Origin: ChocPot-Mid sp964511865
Lineage (GTDB): Bacteria; Bacteroidota; Ignavibacteria; Kapaibacteriales; UBA2268
Length of the DNA: 20,802 bases
Direction: 5' to 3'
Assembly (NCBI GenBank): GCA_964511865.1
Contig: CAZEHW010000028.1
Span: 1 to 20,802 of the forward strand
The stretch's first letter is position 1; each line of letters begins with the position of its first letter. The notes beneath the pieces are model-generated. The model saw only the letters and a list, made by a program, of their open reading frames with translations. It did no database searches and was not told the origin of the DNA. This document shows positions 8,739 through 15,300 of the stretch, one piece after another. The position numbers were made by a program, and so were the translations under genes.

Positions 8739-10198
8739 TGAAAGATAAATTGAAATTTGATATTAATAAAGAATTAAAAAAATATTTTGGCTTTGATTCT
8801 TTTCTTGGGAGTCAGGAAAAAATAATTAAAACTCTTCTTGAAGAAAAAAAGCATTGTCTTGTTATGATGCCGACCGGTAGCGGTAAATCTCTTTGCTATC
8901 AGCTTCCTGCTTTGATGCTCGAAGGAAATACTGTTGTCATCAGTCCATTGATTGCTCTTATGCAAGACCAGGTTGATGCATTACGAAAGAAAAACATTCC
9001 TGCTACATTTATTAATTCAACTTTAAACAAAAAGGAACGTGAAGAACGGCTCACGGGCTTTCTTGAAAATAAATACAAGTTGCTCTATGTTACACCTGAA
9101 AGATTCAGGATAAATTCATTCGTTGAAAAGATAAGAACTGCAAAAATTGCTCTGCTTGCCGTTGACGAGGCACATTGTATTTCTTATTGGGGACATGATT
9201 TCAGACCGGATTATTCGAGAATTGCAGAATTCAGGAAATTAATCGGGAATCCCTTAACCATAGCATTGACAGCCACGGCTACTCCGGATGTTCAGTTGGA
9301 TATCGTTGACAAGCTCGGTCTGGAAAAGGATGATGTTGAAGTATTTAACAGCGGAATAAGCAGACCTAATCTACGGCTTGAGACAAAAGATGTTTACGAT
9401 GACGAAGAAAAAGTGGATGCTATAATTAATATAATCAAAAATTATCCGGGTTCAGGCATTATTTATTTTTCCTTAATTAAAACACTCGATACTTTTTCGG
9501 GTTATCTTATGAACAAAAAAATTCCTCATATAATTTATCATGGAAAGCTGGAAAAGAATGAACGTAAGAAAGCACAAAGGGTTTTTCTCAATAATGAAAA
9601 TGTACTTGTGCTTGCAACGAATGCTTTTGGTATGGGTATTGATAAACCCGATATTCGTTTTGTTATTCATTGCGAATTGCCGGGTTCAATTGAGTCATAT
9701 TACCAAGAGATAGGAAGGGCAGGACGTGACGGAAAGCCATCATTATGCCTTCTTCTTTACCGTGAGCAGGACCTGGCGATTCAGATGGATTTTATTCAAT
9801 GGTCTAATCCCGATGCTAAATTTTACGGCAGACTTTATACTTTGCTCGAAACGAATATCGAAAAAGTGAATTCAATGGGCTTGGAATTCTTAAGGGAGGA
9901 GCTTGTTTTCAAAAACAGAAATGATTTTCGTTTGGAAACCGCCCTTGGCATGTTCGACAGGTATGGGGCAACCGAAGGAGATGTAAACATAAGGAATTTG
10001 ATGCTTACTGAAAATGTCCCTGAAAAATTGTTTGACCAGTCCTGGCTGGATGAAAAAATATTATACGACCGCAAGCGATTGCTTTCAGTTGTACAGTACT
10101 TTAAGGAGGAGGACTGCCGTCGTGATTTTATTTCCCGTTACTTCGGGATTACCGCTAAAGAAGAATGCGGTAATTGTGATTTGTGCAGTAACCTTTAA
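8738..10198 (+). CDS. RecQ-family ATP-dependent DNA helicase, short RecS-like form
   Basis: The 486-residue protein has the full superfamily 2 helicase core: motif I MPTGSGKS (44-51), DEAH box (143-146) in 'DEAHCISYWGHDFRPDY', 'TATATPDV' (178-185) and motif VI QEIGRAGRDG (323-332). The C-terminal RecQ zinc module has Cys460, Cys477, Cys480 and Cys483, and the protein ends three residues later. It lacks the winged-helix and HRDC domains of long RecQ (about 600-730 residues) and resembles Bacillus RecS in size. It should unwind DNA 3'-to-5' in repair or replication-fork processing. The aromatic-rich loop has Tyr150 where most RecQ proteins have Gln. The start ATG overlaps the stop of the DUF3160 gene (TAATG), so translation is likely coupled; no separate ribosome site is seen. 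Confidence 0.93.
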   Translation: MKDKLKFDINKELKKYFGFDSFLGSQEKIIKTLLEEKKHCLVMMPTGSGKSLCYQLPALMLEGNTVVISPLIALMQDQVDALRKKNIPATFINSTLNKKEREERLTGFLENKYKLLYVTPERFRINSFVEKIRTAKIALLAVDEAHCISYWGHDFRPDYSRIAEFRKLIGNPLTIALTATATPDVQLDIVDKLGLEKDDVEVFNSGISRPNLRLETKDVYDDEEKVDAIINIIKNYPGSGIIYFSLIKTLDTFSGYLMNKKIPHIIYHGKLEKNERKKAQRVFLNNENVLVLATNAFGMGIDKPDIRFVIHCELPGSIESYYQEIGRAGRDGKPSLCLLLYREQDLAIQMDFIQWSNPDAKFYGRLYTLLETNIEKVNSMGLEFLREELVFKNRNDFRLETALGMFDRYGATEGDVNIRNLMLTENVPEKLFDQSWLDEKILYDRKRLLSVVQYFKEEDCRRDFISRYFGITAKEECGNCDLCSNL

Positions 10199-10255
10199 AA
10201 AAAATGGATTAGTAAGTGAAAGATTTAACATTGCTTCACAGATGTATTTAAGCAA

Positions 10256-10321
10256 TTAGCAATTAGTAATTGGTAATTAGTAATTTTCTCCCTTCTCCCT
10301 TTTCCCTTCTCCTTTCCTCCC
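10256..10321. repeat. Two joined 7-bp arrays between RecQ and ABC genes
   Basis: Four heptamers of the type TTRGYAA (10256-10283, for example TTAGCAA and TTAGTAA) are followed, after three T residues, by five pyrimidine heptamers (10287-10321, TCTCCCT twice, then variants). The second part ends seven bases before the stop codon of the minus-strand ABC gene and is purine-rich on that gene's coding strand. The gap is convergent. Confidence 0.8.
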
Positions 10322-10328
10322 ACAAACC

Positions 10329-10946
10329 CTAAATTTCAACCACCCTGTTACAATGCTTCAACCACTCTTCATCGTGGGAAGCCGAAAGTATAGTTACATC
10401 CGTTTGCGAACAAAGATATTCAACAACGGCATTCAAATTATTTTTATCCAGCGCGGAAGTCGGCTCGTCTAAGAGCATTAAATCCCTTTTAAGCAGTTTG
10501 CATAGCATAAGAGCCAGACGTTGTTTTTCTCCACCCGATATTTCATCGAAAGAACTGTCCAATATATTTTTGCTTAAATTAAGCTTTTCAAGTTCCCTTT
10601 CGAGTGTCTTTTCATCGGGAGTAAGATGTTTATTGGCTTTAAAATTAAAAGGCAGTATAATTTGTTCTATTATTTTTCCTCTACCAATTATTGCGGGATT
10701 CTGTGGAAGCCATGAAATCCGTTTTCGAATTCGACCGATATTTTCATGAGATATAAGCTCTCCATCAAAAAAAATCTCACCTGAATCCGGTTGGATAAAT
10801 CCCATAATCAAATTAAACAAAGTAGTCTTACCTTTGCCTGACCTGCCCTTGATGGCGAGCTTTTCGCCTTTCTCAATGTTACAGTTAAAATCGTTGAATA
10901 TTACCTGCGAATTCAGCCGTAAAAAAATATTTTTAAAATTTATCAT
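10329..10946 (-). CDS. ABC transporter ATP-binding protein, permease not adjacent
   Basis: This 205-residue ATPase has one nucleotide-binding domain: Walker A GRSGKGKT (34-41), Q-loop in 'SWLPQNP' (82), signature SGGEKQ (137-142), Walker B LMLLDE (156-161) with 'PTSALD', and switch His191 in 'SASHDEE'. All catalytic residues are present, so it should hydrolyse ATP for a transport or mechanotransmission complex. No permease is encoded nearby, so its partner must be elsewhere. The compact size and general pattern resemble FetA/YbbL-type or LolD-like ATPases, but the sequence does not settle the substrate. No ribosome binding site is obvious. It is divergent from the ATP-grasp gene and convergent with RecQ. 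Confidence 0.85.
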   Translation of the reverse strand: MINFKNIFLRLNSQVIFNDFNCNIEKGEKLAIKGRSGKGKTTLFNLIMGFIQPDSGEIFFDGELISHENIGRIRKRISWLPQNPAIIGRGKIIEQIILPFNFKANKHLTPDEKTLERELEKLNLSKNILDSSFDEISGGEKQRLALMLCKLLKRDLMLLDEPTSALDKNNLNAVVEYLCSQTDVTILSASHDEEWLKHCNRVVEI

Positions 10947-11070
10947 TGATATATTAAATATTATTCATATATTTTAATTTATTAATGGGTACAATGTTAT
11001 TACAAATTATGTAAGGCAAAGAACATTCCCAAAAATAATTGTTCGTAAATAAAATTAGTTACAAATCAAT

Positions 11071-11076
11071 GGGAGG
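11071..11076 (+). promoter_or_regulatory. Strong Shine-Dalgarno of the ATP-grasp gene
   Basis: GGGAGG is followed by five bases and then ATG 11082. It is the closest to consensus of the ribosome sites noted in this window, where most genes have weak or no Shine-Dalgarno sequence. Confidence 0.7.
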
Positions 11077-11081
11077 CAGTC

Positions 11082-12041
11082 ATGAAAAAGATTGGGATAC
11101 TTTACGGAATGGAAGGTAGTTTCCCCAAGGACCTTGTTGATTCAATCAACACGAGAAGAGCACCCGGAGTTAAAGCCGACTTTGTCAGTATTGGCGGCAT
11201 TAAAATGGATGATATGATTGGTTATAATGTTATCCTCGACAGAGTATCGCACGAAGTTCCTTTTTATAATTCAATTTTAAAAATGGCAGTTGTTGAAGGT
11301 GTCCATGTGATTAACAATCCATTTTGGAATAAAGCACATGATAATTTTTTCAATAACGTAATTGCTTCAAAGTTAAAAATCAATGTTCCCAAAACCGTTA
11401 TTTTGCCCACTAAGGAACATCCGGCAGGCACTACGGCTGACACAATGAAGAACCTGCTTTATCCTTTGAACTGGGATGAAATATTCGACTATGTCGGGTT
11501 TCCGGCATATATTAAACCGAATATTGACAATACCAGCCATATCTTCTTCAAGGTTTATAACCGTGCAGAATTTTTCTCTGCATATGACCTGACCGGAAGT
11601 AATGTCATGCTTCTTCAGGAAAGCATAGAGTACGAAGAATTTTACCGTTGTTACGTAATAGGTATGAAGCATGTAATAACCATGAATTATGACCCGTCGA
11701 AACCCAAGCATTTGCGCTTCAGTGCAAAACCTGTTCCTGTCCCAGCGAAGCTCAAGGAAGAACTTGAAGAGATGAGTTTAAAGATTTGTTCTGCACTCGG
11801 ATTTGATTTCAATGTTGTCGAATTTGCAATCCGCGATGGCATGCCTTACGCTGTTGAGTTTATCAATACTGCACCAACAGCCGACCGCGCCTATTTGCAT
11901 GATAAGTATTACGAAGAGATACTCGAAAAATCTTCTGATTTCCTGATTGAGCAGGCAAGAAAAAGAAAGAGCAGACCCAGCAATTACACATGGTTCAAAC
12001 TTTTGAGCGAGGGCAGGAAAGGGAAGAAGAAGAAAGTTTGA
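11082..12041 (+). CDS. ATP-grasp enzyme of unknown substrate (RimK/glutathione-synthetase-like fold)
   Basis: The product has 319 residues and no signal peptide, so it is cytoplasmic. The N-terminal part ('ILDRVSHEVPFYNS', 'INNPFWNKAHDNFFNNVIA') is the pre-ATP-grasp region. ATP-binding features are Lys145 in 'PAYIKP', 'LLQESIEYEEFYRCYVIG' (177-194), and the metal-binding carboxylates and Asn in 'VVEFAIRDGMPYAVEFINT' (Glu247, Glu259, Asn262). Such enzymes join a carboxylate to an amine or thiol through an acyl-phosphate; the substrates cannot be named here. It starts after a strong GGGAGG site. The last ~10 residues (EGRKGKKKKV) are lysine-rich and are encoded by a purine run continuous with the 7-bp array after the stop, so this tail may be repeat-derived. 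It stands alone, divergent from the ABC gene. Confidence 0.75.
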   Translation: MKKIGILYGMEGSFPKDLVDSINTRRAPGVKADFVSIGGIKMDDMIGYNVILDRVSHEVPFYNSILKMAVVEGVHVINNPFWNKAHDNFFNNVIASKLKINVPKTVILPTKEHPAGTTADTMKNLLYPLNWDEIFDYVGFPAYIKPNIDNTSHIFFKVYNRAEFFSAYDLTGSNVMLLQESIEYEEFYRCYVIGMKHVITMNYDPSKPKHLRFSAKPVPVPAKLKEELEEMSLKICSALGFDFNVVEFAIRDGMPYAVEFINTAPTADRAYLHDKYYEEILEKSSDFLIEQARKRKSRPSNYTWFKLLSEGRKGKKKKV

Positions 12042-12090
12042 AGAAAGGGAGAAGGGAAAAAGGAAAAGGGAAAAAGGAAAAAAGGAAAAT
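12042..12090. repeat. Purine 7-bp array directly after the ATP-grasp gene
   Basis: Seven consecutive heptamers of the type GRRAARG (for example GAGAAGG, GAAAAGG and GAAAAAG) begin at the base after the TGA stop (12039-12041). The period stays at 7 throughout. The purines are on the coding strand of the preceding gene, as in the other members of this family. Confidence 0.8.
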
Positions 12091-12180
12091 AATCCCGTTA
12101 GGGATTGAATATTTGTAGCCATGGGTGTCAACCCGTGGAATGGGATTATCCCCAATTTCACAATCCCGAAGGGATTGAAT
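12091..12180. repeat. Nested palindromic repeat: AATCCC hairpins flanking a CCATGGGT hairpin
   Basis: Two near-identical short palindromes, AATCCCGTTAGGGATT (12091-12106) and AATCCCGAAGGGATT (12162-12176), each followed by GAAT, flank a hairpin at 12119-12137 in which CCATGGGT pairs with ACCCGTGG. The whole block lies between the ATP-grasp gene and the caspase-like gene. It looks like a dispersed intergenic element rather than a gene. Its central arm resembles the stem at 1981-2014. Confidence 0.7.
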
Positions 12181-12242
12181 TGTGGTTATGAAAAACAGAT
12201 AACGAAAATAATATTATTTAATATAAATTTGGAATTACGGCA

Positions 12243-15140
12243 ATGAAAACTGCAAAATTATTTTTAGCGATAATGTTCTTATTATCATCCTCAATTCTGT
12301 TTTCTCAGGAAAACAAGGACAGTCTTCTTATTGAATCAATCAAAGCAGGGCAATTCGACAAAGCAAAAGAACTGGTGGAAGCCGGAGCAGATGTAAATGC
12401 TGTTGATACAAACAAAGCTACAGCTCTCATGTGGGCTACATATAAGGGCGATTTGGATTTTGTGAAGTGGCTTGTCTCGAAAGGTTCGGATTATAAGAAG
12501 AAGGGGATAATCGAAAAAGATAATTTGGCTTATGGCAATCTTTTAGGTATTGCTGCTGCAAAGAATCGTGTTGATTTTCTTAGGTATTTTATTGAGGGAT
12601 TAGGAATTGATGTTAATGATAAGGAATTATCTAATAGTGGTAATGATGATGGGTGGACAGCGTTTATATATAGTGTTTATAATGATAATATTGAATCAAT
12701 AGAATATTTAAGAAAAGTAAATGAAAATATTGATTCTGTTATTTTTGAAAAAAATCCACAGGGATACTCATTTTTTGATTATGCTATTAATGGATGTGAT
12801 TTGAAATTCCTCAGTAATATAGTTAAAAATATAAAAAATGTTAGTTTTCAATCAGTTAATTATGATAAATTAAGAAATAAAATTCTTGATTTTCAAAATG
12901 ATATTAAAAAAAAGGAAATACTTGATTTTTATATTAAGAATGGAGCTAATATTAAATTAAATGAATATTTGCAGATTGCAATCAAATTTAATATGGAGGA
13001 TTATGCTCTCAAGCTTGTTAAGCAGGGTGCTGAGGCATCTTTACTTGAATTGATTTATTTAGGATTAGAAGATGATGTAATCAAATTAATTAATAAGAGT
13101 AAGTTTACAAAGGAATTATTGGATACTGCTCTACATTTAGCTTTTAATTTTCATTCAAAAAAATTAATTCCTGAGATAGTCAGAGCCGGAGCTGATATTA
13201 ATTCATACGATGAGTTTGGTAATACGATTTTGAATAAAGCAATTTTATTAGAAGATATTGATATGCTATCCTTTCTGATTGACAATAATGTTGACGTCAA
13301 CTATAAAGATCAAGAGGGATTTAGTCCATTGTTTTTAGCAAATTCAACTCACAATAATGATATTTTAGATTTATTGAAAAGTAAAGGAAGCTCTTTAATA
13401 AGCTCTCCTACTTTATCGGCGTCTTTGCAAAAACCCAATTTAACACTATCCGAAGGTTGCCAAATATTTTTTGTTGATGATAATTTAATACATTTTTGGG
13501 ACAAGAATGGCAATGTATCAGTATGCGATATTTTACTGAACAAAATCATTTATAATTTTGAAAAAGGGAATCATCAAAGGTATAGGTTTATGCCTTCTAA
13601 ATCTTATCGAAAAGATTCAAAGTATGCTGCGATTTATCAATTAGATAAAGTTCATGAAAGAATGTCTATTGTATTGATGGAAACAAAATTTTTTAAAGTT
13701 TTAAAAAGATTTTACGGTCATGATTGGGAAAGTTATGATTTTCAAAAAATAGCATTTACATCGGATAATAAGTTCTTATTTACTGAAGGAGTTGAAGATT
13801 TTACAATAAGAAAATGGAATATAGAAACCGCTCGCTCAGAATATGCTTTATGTAGTAAATTATATGATGATAAAAAATATTTCTTTGAACTTGGAATTAG
13901 AATTTTCACAAGATATTTTTTAAATGAGCCGGACAATAAAGTAGTAATATCCTGGGGTAATCATATTAATACTTATGATATTTCAGATGGCAAAATAATA
14001 GATTCAATTGAAATAAGTACTCTAATTAATGGAGATATGCAATATTCATCAACATACGAAACAATAGCTTGCCATATTCGGGATTCATCGATAATTCTTT
14101 ATGATAAGAATTTTAAATTTATCCATGAAATTAAGATGAAGGAAAGATTTAATTACATGAGTTTCAGCCCTGATGGCAGGTATTTGGTATTTGATAATAG
14201 GAATACTCAAAATATCGATTTATATGACCTAAAAGAAAATAGAATTGATACAAATATAATTTCTATAATTAATGGTTGGCCTATTTTTTCAAAAAATTGT
14301 AAATCAATATTAACCTATAATTATAAGGAACCTTCGATAACTGTTTATGAAACTTCAACTCTTACAGCTTTAAATAAAATTAGAAATAAGGTTAATAACT
14401 CCTCCAAAGTTTTATTAACTGATAAGAATGATGTTTGTTCAAACTATAAGAATGGTTCCCTTGGAATTTGGAGTATAAATAGTAATAATAGAAATTCTTT
14501 TTTCAAAATAGATTTAAATATTAGCCGGATATTTTTAAATAGGAATAAAAATGAGCTAGCAATAGCCAATAACATTGGTTTAATTTTTAAATTTGATTTA
14601 AATAATAATTTAATTACAGATTCAATTAATCTTAATCAAGAAAATATTATATTTTGTGATTTTAATTCAGACTTATCAAAAGTATTGTTTTTAGATAAAA
14701 ACAGAAAATGGAATGAAAAAGCAACATTAAAATTTGCTGATTTTTCTGATAAGAATAATATTATTTTAAAAGACATATATTTTGGATTTATTGATGATGC
14801 AAAATTTAGTAATAATCCTAATTTAGTTCTTTTTGAAGTGCATGGTAATATGTTTGATACTTTAGTAAAATATAATTTAATAAACAACAAGGAAACAAAA
14901 AAAACAACAAGTAACTCATGTAAAATTCAACCGTTCAATCAAAATAATAGTTATGCTGAATATCATATAAATAATTTATTAAATATTTATCAATTTGAAA
15001 GTGATACAATTATAAAATCCATTGAACAAAATATACTTAATGTTGCAACTTGGGTGAAAGGAAACAATCCATATATGGTTGTTTTAAGTGAAGATGATAA
15101 ATATGGGCTTGCGGGTAGAAAGCACGGGAAATGGACTTGA
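12243..15140 (+). CDS. Exported ankyrin/WD40-repeat protein, N-terminal part of a frameshifted caspase-like protein
   Basis: The 965-residue frame starts with a Sec signal peptide (residues 1-21, 'MFLLSSSILFSQ'). Ankyrin repeats lie at about 26-125 ('ELVEAGADVNAVDTNKATALMWA') and 295-385 ('EIVRAGADINSYDEFGNTILNKA'). From about residue 410 to the end are WD40-like beta-propeller repeats ('FTSDNKFLF', 'IRKWNIETA', 'FSPDGRYLVF', 'IDLYDLKENR'). These are protein-binding modules, so the part is probably a sensor or scaffold. The frame breaks off in mid-propeller after 'DDKYGLAGRKHGKWT'. The missing half-repeat and the caspase domain continue in the frame at 15131-16597, overlapping by 10 bp. Bases about 12600-15300 are much more AT-rich than either end (for example 17-23% GC in hand-counted 60-base rows). 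Confidence 0.8.
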   Translation: MKTAKLFLAIMFLLSSSILFSQENKDSLLIESIKAGQFDKAKELVEAGADVNAVDTNKATALMWATYKGDLDFVKWLVSKGSDYKKKGIIEKDNLAYGNLLGIAAAKNRVDFLRYFIEGLGIDVNDKELSNSGNDDGWTAFIYSVYNDNIESIEYLRKVNENIDSVIFEKNPQGYSFFDYAINGCDLKFLSNIVKNIKNVSFQSVNYDKLRNKILDFQNDIKKKEILDFYIKNGANIKLNEYLQIAIKFNMEDYALKLVKQGAEASLLELIYLGLEDDVIKLINKSKFTKELLDTALHLAFNFHSKKLIPEIVRAGADINSYDEFGNTILNKAILLEDIDMLSFLIDNNVDVNYKDQEGFSPLFLANSTHNNDILDLLKSKGSSLISSPTLSASLQKPNLTLSEGCQIFFVDDNLIHFWDKNGNVSVCDILLNKIIYNFEKGNHQRYRFMPSKSYRKDSKYAAIYQLDKVHERMSIVLMETKFFKVLKRFYGHDWESYDFQKIAFTSDNKFLFTEGVEDFTIRKWNIETARSEYALCSKLYDDKKYFFELGIRIFTRYFLNEPDNKVVISWGNHINTYDISDGKIIDSIEISTLINGDMQYSSTYETIACHIRDSSIILYDKNFKFIHEIKMKERFNYMSFSPDGRYLVFDNRNTQNIDLYDLKENRIDTNIISIINGWPIFSKNCKSILTYNYKEPSITVYETSTLTALNKIRNKVNNSSKVLLTDKNDVCSNYKNGSLGIWSINSNNRNSFFKIDLNISRIFLNRNKNELAIANNIGLIFKFDLNNNLITDSINLNQENIIFCDFNSDLSKVLFLDKNRKWNEKATLKFADFSDKNNIILKDIYFGFIDDAKFSNNPNLVLFEVHGNMFDTLVKYNLINNKETKKTTSNSCKIQPFNQNNSYAEYHINNLLNIYQFESDTIIKSIEQNILNVATWVKGNNPYMVVLSEDDKYGLAGRKHGKWT

Positions 15141-15300
15141 TAGATATAGAAAATCAAAAAGTCATTAATTCCTTCCACGATAATTATGGTTTTAACTCAA
15201 TTGATTTTAAAAATGCTGATGATTTTTTTGTAAGCAGTTCCCAATCAGGTTGTATTAATATTTGGAATATTAAATCAGGTAACATCCTTGCAAGTCTTTA
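12600..15300. other. Low-GC core within the ankyrin/WD40/caspase gene
   Basis: Hand-counted 60-base rows give 17% GC at 12841, 22% at 13681, 17% at 14461 and 23% at 14701. Rows in the same gene outside this stretch give 38% at 12301, 47% at 12421, 42% at 15541 and 57% at 16321. The change near 15300 falls at the start of the conserved 'DWVAVTPDGKFDGSPGG' segment before the caspase domain. The edges are approximate. Confidence 0.65.
15126..15140 (+). other. Apparent -1 frame break in the caspase-like gene
   Basis: Frame 0 reads GGG AAA TGG ACT TGA. Adding one A to the AAA run at 15129-15131 would read GGG AAA ATG GAC and join 'DDKYGLAGRKHGK' to 'MDLIDIENQKVINSF', restoring a normal WD40 strand pattern. 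The site has no classic X-XXY-YYZ slippery heptamer, and ATG 15131 has no good ribosome site. A deleted base or a sequencing or assembly error at a homopolymer is the simplest reading. Translational restart at ATG 15131 is the alternative. Confidence 0.7.

Noticed and set aside
10014..10259. Overlapping frame as a continuation of RecQ (lost winged-helix domain)
   Set aside because: The frame shows no winged-helix or HRDC features and is a shadow of the RecQ coding sequence.
11373..12161. Antisense reading frames across the ATP-grasp gene
   Set aside because: They lack start signals and domain features and lie opposite a well-supported gene.
12091..12180. CRISPR array
   Set aside because: The two AATCCC palindromes are too short, only two in number and separated by another hairpin; no cas gene is present.
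12224..12231. Bacteroidota -7 promoter box TAAATTTG upstream of the caspase-like gene
   Set aside because: It fits TANNTTTG, but it is only 11 bases from the ATG and no -33 TTTG box is at the right distance.
15126..15132. Programmed -1 ribosomal frameshift
   Set aside because: CGGGAAA does not fit the X-XXY-YYZ slippery pattern and no clear downstream stem-loop was found by eye; not fully excluded.
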